Position numbers and translations under genes: made by a program. Shown here piece after piece: positions 12,025-22,551 of a stretch of DNA of 64,000 nucleotides. Every line of letters starts with the position of its first letter. Within the stretch, counting starts at the first letter, position 1. The notes beneath the pieces were generated by a model, which was not told the origin of the DNA, did not search any database, and was given only the letters and a program-made list of their open reading frames with translations. Location: assembly GCF_001625215.2 (NCBI RefSeq), contig NC_030386.2, positions 24,274,545 to 24,338,544 of the forward strand. Direction: 5' to 3'. The stretch is from Daucus carota subsp. sativus (taxonomy: Eukaryota; Streptophyta; Magnoliopsida; Apiales; Apiaceae).

Positions 12025-15000
12025 TTAATCCAATGTGCTGATTTTCTTCTTCTTTTTCCTAGACGCGAAGGCACTGGGACCGATTTCTATGGACAATCTT
12101 TTCATCCTGATAATTAAATGGGCATCAACAATGTCAATGTACATCCTACTTATTCATGAGAAAATTAACAAAGATAAAAATCGAATTTAAAACATACTTG
12201 TCGGGCAGCTCTTTCAAATCTTCATTTTCTGCTTCTGCACGTCCTGAAATATGCAAATGTCAACAAAGTCTTGACAACCGGACCTAAATAGACCATTATA
12301 TGCAAGTGGACCTAGGATGCAAGATAGTATGATACTCGGGTGAATAACCTCAATTTTCAAACTCAGTCCAAGCACAAACACTAATATTTTCAATTACCTC
12401 ACATGCACATACAGGTTAATCTTGCACATTTACAATATCATTTACAGTTGAGACTGACACCTATGGTTTTGGCCTGGGGACTGATCTAAAATCTAATTCA
12501 ACAAGACCATCTCATAGCCTTTTACAGCAGCCCTTAGGTACCTTCTGACCAGGTGCCGGATGCTTTACTACGCAAAGAGCATCATGATTGAATTGGGTTC
12601 AATAGTGTCAACTGATGGAGCACCCTAGAAACTAGTGCTGCGAACAAGTGTAGCAGCAGTTTCACAGGGATCCCTTTTTGTCTAAACTAAAGGCAGACAT
12701 AATGCACAGCGATCAACCTCCCAACAGACATTATGAACAGTGATCCATCATCAAATACAAGGGTCAAATTGTATTACCCAAGGACTGTACGTTTATTCAA
12801 ACAATCCTCAAAGGATAGTACGATTCCGCTGAAAGGGGTCATGATGGAGCATTAAAAACCTATCAGAGAACTGCAACGGAGTGGTTTTGAATGAGAAGGG
12901 GAATCACTTCATAGTTCTTACATACAATCCTGTGTAGTGTGTCAAGAAAACAGAACCTTAACTTTGAAACCAGCTGGACTATTACAACCACTCCCGATAA
13001 CTACTACTACTCACATCTAAGATACAATTTCCTTGATTCTATTGAAGGACTGCCGATGTCACAGGGTATTGATACAATATTGGTAGTGGTCGATCATTGT
13101 AAGAAATATGGACGCTTTATTGGGAAGAAACACCCTTTAAATGCTCAGTCAACAGTTGAAGTGTTCGTTCAAGAGATGCTGCGACTACATGCTTTCCACT
13201 TTTCAGTTGTCCCGGATAGATACAGAACTTTTCTTAGCTTGTTTAGGCAAGAAACTTTTAAACTCCAGGGAACTCATTTGAATCATGGAACGGCACTCAG
13301 AGTTAGAGGGCCAACAGAGGTTTTGAATAAAACTTTAGACAGATATTTATGGTAGTCATCAATGGACAACCAAATCATGGGAGCCTTGGTTAGCGTGGCA
13401 GATTACAGCTGTATACGGCTAAACACGCCTCTACACTTTATGCCTCTAATTAAGGCTATTGTTACTCAGCAAAGATGAAATTCCAGGAAGACAAAAAAAG
13501 GAGCTGGAATTCAACGTTAGGGATTGGATAAATTTAAGGCTCCAACCCTACAGACAACAATCTTTGACTAGGAGACCATCTGAAAAGCTCTCACCACATT
13601 TTTATGGCCCATTTGAAGTCACTCAACAAAATGGGAAGGTGGCACACCGATTGCAGCATCAGGAAACATCAAAGATATATCCTGTGTATCACGTGTCACA
13701 ACTTAAGAAAGCAATAGGGAATGTATGTGCCAACAATTCCCGCAGCTATTTCATTTCAGAGAAGTTAGTTTTTTCTGCACAACCCGAAAGTATACTGGGA
13801 GTTTGTAGTGCCAAGAGAGACACTCTGCTGCTACTGAGGTACGAGTTAAATAAATTGGGATGCAGCAATATGAAACCACATGGGAGGAGTACAAAGATCA
13901 CCATTTTCCAGATTTAAACTTTGACAAAAAAGTGGCTCTCCTGAAGAAACCAAGAGCAACAACTGATGAAATTCACATACACACGGAGAAATGGAGCCAG
14001 GGGAAAATGAAATAAGTAAAGGGTTATTTGGATCTTATGTGAAAGAAGGGCAAAGAGGAAATTACATGAGCAAAGTGAAGGGAATATAGGCGAACAAAAC
14101 AAGGCTACAGGGAGAAGTGACAGCTAACAGCTTCAAGGGTTTTTTAGTCTCTACATAGTTTAAAAACCGAAAATAATTTAGAATCATAATGGAAAATAGT
14201 GTACCACCCATAGAGGTTTCTTCATGAAAAAATTTCAAGTCCAGAAGAGGAGCTCAAGACCCTGGTGGGAGGATAATATATATAGTCAGAGGTTGAGATC
14301 TCAGGAACCCAAGATAAAAGGCTCGTGACCTCGTGTGGTATCTGTTTCCATGCACACATATGTATATACTTATAAAGGTCATGACTAAAAAGGTGGGTAA
14401 CAATTTGAAGCAATTGATCTCTTTAAACCTTCCAGATCAATTTACAGAGGACATAACTCAATCCATAGGATTCGGTCCTACTTGCCACTGCTACTTTAAT
14501 GTTAAATGACTAGTGGTGTTCATATATATGATATTATTTGTGTTAATGATGTACACTAATCAAATCATTTTTATATTATTTAGTGTTATGACAAAAAAAA
14601 AAAAAAATTGTTTTACCATGGGAACCAGTAAATCATCAACATTAGCTTGTTACTAAAATTATGGTCTCATTTTTTCAGAACTGAAACATTTTACCTCATC
14701 TTATACAGTAATAGAAAAAATGAATCAACAAGTTCATTGCACAAAAAATATAAATAAATTTTTGGAAAATATCATGTACCTGCTCTCCTAAGACCATCTG
14801 CTTTTGTTATTACATGCAAATCAGAACCTCGTCGATCAACTCTGTGAATTTCCTGACATTCACGTGAAGGCATCCAGAAGTCATCTTCAGTATCACTGTC
14901 TTTATCAGACATATTTCTCGCCTTAGAGATAATTTCCTTTATTTGTTCTTCATTTAGTTGGTTTTTCTTTTTCACGTCTTTCAAGCTTTTCTGATTTTTC

Positions 15001-16557
15001 TTTGCATCTTTATCTGGATTCTTCTGAGTCTGGTCTTGGGTTCTTCCCTTCAGTGTTCGCTTTATGGCCTCTTCTTTCTCTATTTAACAGAGTACTCTAT
15101 GTATAAGGGAAAACGGCGGTTATCATTTAAATACTAAGCAAACCACAAATTATAAAAGGAAAAAAATAACTTCAGATTCAATATTAAACTATAACTACTG
15201 ACATGTCTACAGTAAAATCATGTCAATTTGGAAAACAACGAATGAAAAGACTAGAGTGAGGACAAACCTAACGTATTCAGAAAACGTTTCCCTGTGATAT
15301 GCTTCCATATATGCTCCTCGGTTTTATTGACTGTTAGTCCTGTCAGCTTACATATCAACTTCTTGCTAGAACGACAAAAGGAATATTTAAAATTTATATC
15401 AGCACGATATTCAAAAACATTTTTACTAAGCTTCCACTATCTTAGTTATACATCCTAGCAATCAATATTCAATTCTCAACACACTCCAACTAGCATTGGC
15501 AGCAATGAAAGTCATGATGTTGATATATTTGACTCACTATTAACGAAAGACATTTTAATACCAAATTAATAACGGGGGTGTATTCAATTGAGATTTTAAA
15601 GGTTTTTTTTTCATTCATGAAAACTGAGGGTTGGGATTGTTCAAAATCCATTAAAATCTTGGGGCATTCAATTGGGATTTTAAATTATGCTACAAAATAT
15701 GGTGATATTCAATTAGGATTTTAAATTATGCTTAAAAATCCGAGGGTTCTGGCAAAAAAAAATCCGAGGGTATTCAATTGGGATTGTTTAAAATCCATTA
15801 AAATCTGATGGTATTCAAATGCTAATGGGTTTTTTGGATTTCATAAAATGATAGATTTTGTGAGATTGCTCGGTGTATTTTAAGTTTTTTGAAATCCCAC
15901 CAAAATTCATGAGATTTTGAAGCATTGTACTTAAATCTTAAAGAATCCATATCAACTCTGCGACTTTTATCAAGAATCCACACAAAATCAAAATCACATA
16001 CAATCAATTAAAATCGAGACATTAAAAACAATCCATTCAAATCCCAGTTGAATACACCCCCAAAGATTGATGATATGATCGACCGTATTACTATTACAAA
16101 TGGCACAAAAAGTGTTTAGTCCTGGGACCTTGCTACCCTAATGTTGTATTGTAATTAATTTATATTTCCAATGTGCAAAATCTAAATATCAATCACTATT
16201 TGAGTTTGTTTTCCGAAGATTAGGATTATGTTCATGTTTAATATATTGTTTCTGAATTAATTACGAATACGTGCAGTGACGGAACCAGGATTACGAAAAC
16301 AGAAATAGAAAATACCGAGACAGAGGGTCCTGGCGAAAGACATTGAGAGGGGGTTTATTGAGTGACAAGGCGGAGTCGATTAGACCCAAACGGCAATGTT
16401 TGCTCCGGCTGTATGATTCTCTGCAAGACCCGACTAATTCGTGACCCGTTTCCAAGCATTTGAAGCGCCCGTTTTGAAGCTCCACGAAAGTGGGCCAACC
16501 CAAGAGCAGCTCACCCCCTCCTTCCTTTTTGCTACCACTTTCTTCCCCTTCCTCCAT
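12025..16557 (-). CDS. SURF2: Surfeit locus protein 2 (SURF2) family protein
   Basis: Five exons join in frame to 255 aa: 16557-16316, 15365-15268, 15079-14780, 12243-12198, 12106-12025; all introns GT-AG, and the exon lengths sum to 768 nt including the stop. Recognisable SURF2 blocks are LLGWPTFVELQNGRFKCLET (exon 1), RSKHCRLGLIDSALS, and KLICKLTGLTVNKTEEHIWK followed by HITGKRFLN (exon 2). The C-terminal third is Lys/Glu-rich and ends RKKKKKISTLD. The start MEEGEESGSKKEGGG is the first plausible ATG before the conserved block. SURF2 is conserved in eukaryotes but poorly characterised; animal SURF2 has been linked to nucleolar/ribosome biology, so a nuclear role is only inferred. Intron 4 (2.5 kb) holds an antisense Ty3/gypsy fragment and intron 1 holds a MITE. 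Confidence 0.92.
12830..13930 (+). pseudogene. dead Ty3/gypsy pol fragment (integrase and chromodomain region)
   Basis: Three partial frames read across the 3' end of a chromovirus-type polyprotein. Near 12840 is a remnant of the H2C2 zinc-binding domain (ALKTYQRTATEW). At 12939-13355 an integrase core segment includes IEGLPMSQGIDTILVVVD. At 13459-13917 the C-terminal part includes LSPHFYGPFEV and YPVYHVSQLKKAIG, then a chromodomain-like PESILGV. Frameshifts and stops separate these blocks, and no LTR, reverse transcriptase or TSD is visible. It lies in SURF2 intron 4, antisense to that gene, so it is tolerated only if spliced out. Confidence 0.85.
15573..16061. mobile_element. PIF/Harbinger-like MITE in SURF2 intron 1
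   Basis: Ends CGGGGGTGTATTCAATTG and its inverse (CAGTTGAATACACCCCC), next to TAA on the left and AAA on the right, close to a Harbinger 3-bp TSD. The interior repeats GGTATTCAATTGGGATT words. A sister copy lies at 41668-42168. It sits wholly inside SURF2 intron 1. Confidence 0.75.
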
Positions 16558-16676
16558 TATAACAGCCTCCCCGTCTCTGCGTCTCAGAGTACCGTGGTTT
16601 TCAAACGAGAGAGATGATCTCAGAGTAGGATTAGCCCATGCGGCCGATCCAATATCAAGGAGGCCCAAACTAATTA

Positions 16677-16928
16677 CTCCCTCCGTCCCGCTCAATAGTA
16701 TACATTTGGGGGACGGGGGCGCGGCACGGAATTTAATGCTTCAATATAGTATAATTCTATAAATTATTTTTAAAATTTTCTTTTTCTGTATAAAAGTATA
16801 ACATTTATACTTTTATACAAAAAATGAAAATTTTAAAAATAAGTTGTAGAACTATGTTTTATAAGTGTCTTAAAAAGCGTGTCGAGCAGTGAAAAAGAAA
16901 CGTATACAATTGACCGGGACAGAGGGAG
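16677..16928. mobile_element. Stowaway MITE just upstream of SURF2
   Basis: Classic Stowaway (Tc1/mariner) ends: CTCCCTCCGTCCC at the left, GGGACAGAGGGAG at the right, bounded by TA on both sides (16675-16676, 16929-16930). About 250 bp with no coding content. The left end is only 119 bp from the SURF2 start codon, so it lies in or next to that promoter or leader. Confidence 0.85.
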
Positions 16929-16964
16929 TAGAGTGTTAAAACTGTTTTTATCTTGTTAATAATA

Positions 16965-17139
16965 CTAGCCTTTAACCGTGCTAAGCACGGGCGGTATATA
17001 GTTCGTAATTTATTATTTATAATTTAAATTTTAACATCATTTTATTAGTATTTTAATATTAATAGATTGCATTTAATTAAATTATATTATTCGACTGACT
17101 ATATTCTCTCCCCATTACTTGAAAATGGACAAACCCTAC

Positions 17140-17182
<43 letters not shown>

Positions 17183-17689
17183 CATTTAATCCGATTTTAG
17201 TACATGTAGATTTAAAAATTAAAAAAAATCAGAAAATTCAATTTTTTTCCAAACATAGACGATCTTGTAATACATTTGAAAGATTCAGTAATCTAATCAA
17301 TCGAATTTCAACATAATTATGTAATGTTGATTTTTTTGACAACAAAAAATTTTAATATTAGAATTAGAAAGGGTTATGTAATGTGTGGTATTTATATTGA
17401 TATGGAACACGTTAAAGTTAAAAAGAGTTATATAAAGCTTCTTGTTAAAAAAAGATATTCAAAATTATTATTTATAATTTTATTTATAACATCATTATAA
17501 TTTTTTAATGAAATATTATATGATAAGATATTGTTAGGAGTGTTTTTAATATTTGAAACTGTTTAACAATGTAAGATTAATAGACTCCACATTTGTAGAC
17601 TTGTAGTACCAAAAGGAGAGTACCAAACCAAAAAATATAACTAAAACTTAGGACTACAAATTATACCCATGTTGACTTATTATAGTATA
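16965..17689 (-). mobile_element. non-autonomous Helitron, copy 1
   Basis: Read on the minus strand, the 3' end has a hairpin CCGTGCTTAGCACGG followed shortly by CTAG and a flanking T, the hallmark of a Helitron terminus. The minus-strand 5' side ends in TATACTATAATAAG, close to the TCTATACTATAC start seen in sister copies, and abuts copy 2. No RepHel helicase is encoded. It contains a (TA)n tract at ~17142-17178 and is closely related to the copy at 19047-19815. Confidence 0.7.
17142..17178. repeat. (TA)n microsatellite inside Helitron copy 1
   Basis: Uninterrupted TA dinucleotides, about 18 units. The same position in the sister Helitron (19222-19265) is also a TA tract, so the tract was present in their common ancestor. 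Confidence 0.9.
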
Positions 17690-18157
17690 CTAGCTTATAA
17701 CCCGTGCAAAACACGGGCGGTATAATATTTGTTATTTTACCGTATATATTTTAAATTTAATTAATATTACTGTGAAAATAATATTATGATAGAATAATGT
17801 TATTAAATAAATTTTTTTTAACGGCTGAATAATTCTTAATAGATTTTTTTTACCGAATGAATTATTAATAGTTAGGTCCGTCAAATGACTAATTAAAATT
17901 AGTTCGAATATTTTTTATTTAATGAAAATGTTAAAAATTAATAATTTAATATAGAACATATTATAAGTTAAATAGACACGTAAACCCAAATACCGACACA
18001 TCATAATAACATAATTTTTAATTGTTGGTTTAATAGATAATGAAAAGTATATCATAACATGTTACAAATTAAGGAGGTCTGTGGGTCGAATATCAACCGG
18101 ATCACCAAACTCGACCAAGCTTTAATTATATAATAATAATATACATTATAGTATAGA
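17690..18157 (-). mobile_element. non-autonomous Helitron, copy 2
   Basis: On the minus strand it starts TCTATACTATAATG after an A and ends with hairpin CCCGTGTTTTGCACGGG, a short spacer, CTAG, then T: the expected A|TC...CTAG|T insertion. 468 bp with no coding content. It abuts Helitron copy 1 directly. Confidence 0.7.
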
Positions 18158-19046
18158 TTTATAATATTACTTTTAAACTGAGATCATTAGAGTATTTAAA
18201 AATAATGCTAATATATTTTAGTGGAAAAGTATCACCGGTTTATTATTAATTATATATAATAATATTATATTTTTGTAAATATGTCGCCTGCTCTGTTCTA
18301 GAACTCGGTGATTAATAACGATTAATCATCGATTAATCCTTATTCCGTAACTCGCCGAACTGATTAAATATCTGATTATTCTATTAATCATTCGATTAAT
18401 CTCTGATCAATAAAATCAATCCTTGATTAATCCTTGTTCGGTGTCTTTACCGATTAAATCTGATTTTCGCTTTTTACAACACTGGTCACTTGTGGATCGT
18501 ATTTTTTAGTTCGAAAATCTAAAAAATATAGTGTGTTTTAGTTAAAAAGGTAATTACTATGTTGCTTAATGTTATTTTAAGATTGAGTTTTTTAGTATAA
18601 AACATAAAAGAAATAATATATTTCAGTTAAAAAGAATAATTAGTTATATAGATAGGCACGTATTTAGGCCCAGTACCAAACTTCTGATTTCCGACTTTAA
18701 TAGTATAGTATAGATTATAATAATATTTTTTTTACATGTATGTTGCATGTGTTATTTTTTAGAAAATCGGTTTTTTAGTTAACTATCCGAAAAAGATAAC
18801 GTGTTTTAGTTAAAAAGGTTAGTTGCTATGTTGTCTAATATTATTTTTAGAATTTTGAGTCTTTTTAGTTAGAATATATAAAAAAGATAATTGTTTATAG
18901 TTAAAAAAGAAAATTGATTATATAAAAAGCCCATAATTCGGCCCAATACCGACCAACCAAACTTTTAATAATTGATTATATAAAAAGCCCATGATTCGGC
19001 CCAAGTACCGACCGACCAAACTTTTAATGTTTCGGATTTAATAATA
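18158..19046. repeat. Helitron-derived repeats plus GATTAAT-rich insert
   Basis: Contains two partial copies of a Helitron interior (shared GTGTTTTAGTTAAAAAGGT at ~18534 and ~18800). A GTATAGTATAGAT terminus lies near 18700-18714, and AAAAGCCCATRATTCGGCCC is duplicated near 18926 and 18985. From ~18295 to 18485 lies a block rich in GATTAAT repeats that looks like an inserted MITE. No gene. Confidence 0.5.
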
Positions 19047-19220
19047 CTAACCTTTAACCCGTGCGAAGCACGGGCGGGTATATAGTTCGTAATTTATTAT
19101 TTATAATTTAAATTTTAACATCATTTTATTAGTATTTTAGTATTAATGGATTGAATTTTAATTATATTATATTATTCAGTAGACTATATTTTCTCCCGAT
19201 TACTTAAAAATGGACAAACC

Positions 19221-19268
<48 letters not shown>

Positions 19269-19815
19269 GATTGTAGTACATTTAATCCGAATTTAGTACA
19301 CGTAGATTTAAAAATAAAAAAATCAGAAAATTCTAATCTTTTTAAAACATAGCCGATCGTGTAATACCTTTGAAAAATTCAAACATAGTCGATCGTGTAA
19401 TACCTTTAAAAGATTCTGTAATCTAATCAATCGAATTTCAACATAATTTTGTAATCTTGGTTTTTTTGACAACAATAACTTTTAAGATTAAAGTTAGAAA
19501 GGGTTATGTAATAGTTTTATTGAAATAGAACACGTTAAAGTTAAAAAGAGTTATATGAAGGTTTTTGTTAAAAAAAGATATTCAAAATTGTATATTTATA
19601 ATTTTATTTATAACATCATTATAATTTTTTTAATGAAATATTATATGATAATGTATTGTTAGGAGTGTTTTTAGTATTTGAAACTGTTTATAATACTAAT
19701 AGGCTCCACATTTGTAGTCTTTTAGTACCAAAAGGAGAGTACCAAACCAAAAAATATAACTAAAACCTTGGACTACAAATTATACCCATGTTGGCTTATT
19801 ATAGTATAGTATAGA
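19047..19815 (-). mobile_element. non-autonomous Helitron, copy 3
   Basis: On the minus strand it starts TCTATACTATACTATAATAAG after an A and ends with a perfect CCCGTGCTTCGCACGGG hairpin and TTAG (a one-base change from CTAG). The interior matches copy 1 over its length, including the TA tract. No helicase is encoded. Confidence 0.75.
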
Positions 19816-20891
19816 TATATATAGTATAGATAGTATAGATACTGGTATCTGATTTAATTCAATGACTACTTATGATTGAATCCAAATTCACTTTAGATAA
19901 TTCAAAATTCCTTATTAGGATATATATAAAATGAATTAACGTGCATTTTCTATAGTTGGGAACCAAAATTAAACCAGAACAACAATAATAAATCAGGTTA
20001 TTACAAGAGTGGTTTGATTTCAGGTAATTTAGTTTTATTTTTTCCTTAAGTGAGAGTATATGTTTACTTTTCGTAAAAATAGTTTATCATCTAATGAAAA
20101 ATTGACCCCTAATTTCACTTATTAACATTATATTTGTAGTATTTTTAATATTAAGTGAAAACTTTATTTTTTAATAACATTGATCGGAGTTCAGATAACG
20201 TGGCGGTATTTCGTGTAATGTTTTGTGATTAAAAGAATAAGATTGTGTAGTATTTTTCCGGGATTAAAAAAAAGGACGCTATTTCGTGCAGTGTTTGCGT
20301 TTTGCTGGGGTTAGAAGAACAAAATGCTACACGTAGAGTCTTATCTCAAAATTGAAAAATGATAGATCATCCGATGTTAATGGTAGACCAGAACATTTTT
20401 TCCAACTTTGTTATTTTGAACATTACTTGTGTGTTCCAGCGGAAAAATGACCGATTTTTATCATCCAGGCTGCATAGAACAAACAAAGTATAGGATGACA
20501 GGTTCAACCATTATTACGGGCTAAAAAGTGTTAGCCATCCCGGCATTTCTGTTGTTATCACTCAATGAAGTTCACTTTACATATCACGAATCGTGATATG
20601 TAAAGTGATTCACGATTACATATGTCTTTCCAAACTTTCAAAACAAACTTGCTTCTTAAACAAGATGTGTGCATGAACTCTCTTAACTTGTAACAAAATC
20701 CAGTAAAGACAATCAAACTTTTCGTCTCTCCTGAATCTCTCCTTTGCTGCAGCAAAAAAGAGCATCAAGCCAGACTAGATTTTGGCATTACATTGGCACC
20801 ACAAGACTCTCATGCACACAATCAATAATGCTGCATTTCTTTTTCTTTTTGTCTTTTACATTTCCTGCATGGTCATAGTTATCTCTTGGTG
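19816..20891. other. upstream region of the first GDSL gene
   Basis: No gene seen. It contains a 37-bp perfect palindrome (arms 20572-20589 and 20591-20608, core ATATCACGAATCGTGATAT) about 360 bp before the GDSL start codon. Confidence 0.5.
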
Positions 20892-20899
20892 TATAAATA
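20892..20899 (+). promoter_or_regulatory. TATA box of GDSL gene A
   Basis: TATAAATA, 73 bp before the start codon at 20965. Spacing implies transcription starts near 20920 with a leader of roughly 45 nt. Confidence 0.6.
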
Positions 20900-20964
20900 A
20901 TCATCTTGGGCTACTTAACTAAACCATATTTACTAGTTACTACTCACTAACCATTCCTCAGAAA

Positions 20965-22551
20965 ATGGACTCACTTGTGTTCACTAAGCTTTTCATTTTA
21001 CTTGCACTGAGTGCTAGTGTTGTGGCGACAGGAAAGGGTTCGAAACCTTGTGTCTTTCCTGCAATATACAACTTCGGTGACTCCAATTCGGATACTGGTG
21101 GCATTTCTGCAGCATTTATGCCAGTTCCAGCTCCTAATGGCCAGGATTTCTTCCACAAACCTGCTGGTCGCGTTGGTGATGGACGTCTCATTGTGGACTT
21201 CATCGGTTAGTACTACAGTCATGGACCTCGTTTAAAACTTGTACTATGACTAATTAGTTTTATTGAGAAAATAATATGAGTTTGTTGCAGCTGAACACTT
21301 GGGACTACCATACTTGAGTGCATACCTGGATTCACTGGACTCAAATTTTCGCCATGGGGCAAATTTTGCGACAGGAGGATCAACTATAAGGAGGCAGAAT
21401 GAAACCATGTTTCAGAACGGCATAAGTCCATTCTCCCTAGATATCCAGACTCTGCACTTTGACCAATTTCAACTGCGAAGCAATGACCTGTACAGCCAAG
21501 GTCAGTATTCAGCATGCAAAATGAATTTTGTCATAATTTACTACATGAAAACGTTAATTTTTCATTAATTTGTTCATTTATATTTCTTAATGATACTTCA
21601 GCTAGAACAGAATCCAGGAGAAGTAGGTTACCGAGGCCTATTGACTTCTCGACGGCTCTCTACACATTTGATATAGGCCAAGATGATATAACTCATGGTT
21701 TAAGAAAGCTTGGTGCTCCACAGCTACGAACAGCGTTACCAGATATAGTAAATCAGCTTGCAACAGCAGTTACAGTAAGTTTATGCATCTTGTTTCTTCC
21801 TCTGATGCAATTCTTACACTGAATAATCCATTCTGACATTTGAATTTCCATCGCAGCATCTGTATCACCGAGGAGCAAGAACATTCTGGATACATAACAC
21901 AGGTCCAATTGGTTGCTTACCTGTGAACAGTTTCTCTATTCGAAGTCCAAAGCCTGGCTTTGTCGATCAGTTTGGCTGTGTTAGGGGTCATAATGAATTG
22001 GCTATAGAATTCAATAGGCAACTCAAGGATAGAGTTACTAAGTTAAGGGCTGAACTTCCTCTTGCTGCTATAACTTACGTCGATGTTTATGCTGCCAAGT
22101 ACAACTTAATAAGCAGCACAAAGGATCAAGGTACACAGTACATGTAATAAATAATTATTCAATGAGTGCTCTGACTCATTCTTTATGATCGTCTAAAGTA
22201 CAGAATTAGATTCCTGATAGAAACACGAAGAAGATTTAAATTATTAAAATTCTGATTTAGTTCAACTATATACTCAACAATTTTTTTGTAACAGGATTTA
22301 TGAATCCGTTAAAGATTTGCTGTGGGCGCCATGAAGGGAATGTTCACGTGTGGTGTGGACAGAGGACGATTATCAATGGGACTGAAGTTTATGGGGGTGC
22401 TTGTGCAGCGCCTTCAGCGCATGTTAGCTGGGATGGAATGCACTACACTCAGGCTGCAAATCATTGGATTGCTAATCAAATACTCAGTGGCTCCATGTCT
22501 GATCCACCAATTCCCATTTCTCAAGCATGTCACAGACATGCCCCTATGTAA
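20965..22551 (+). CDS. GDSL esterase/lipase, copy A
   Basis: Five exons join in frame to 384 aa: 20965-21205, 21291-21500, 21602-21774, 21857-22130, 22295-22551. The first ~22 residues (MDSLVFTKLFILLALSASVV) are a signal peptide, so the product is probably secreted. Block I is YNFGDSNSDTGG with nucleophile Ser40. Block II is GANFATGGSTI and block V is WDGMHYTQAAN with Asp346/His349. Block III reads FDIGQDDIT: the Asn of the usual GxND is Asp178, which is unusual because that Asn helps form the oxyanion hole. The family is the plant SGNH hydrolases related to ENOD8, fucosidase-3-like and acetylesterase proteins; substrate unknown. It is the most divergent of the three tandem copies. Confidence 0.92.

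Noticed and set aside
12939-13917. Two plus-strand frames as working genes
   Set aside because: They are disconnected pieces of Ty3/gypsy integrase with stops and frameshifts, lying in an intron.
16490-16762. 90-codon plus-strand frame opposite SURF2 exon 1
   Set aside because: Antisense shadow of a strongly supported exon that runs into a Stowaway MITE; no domain.
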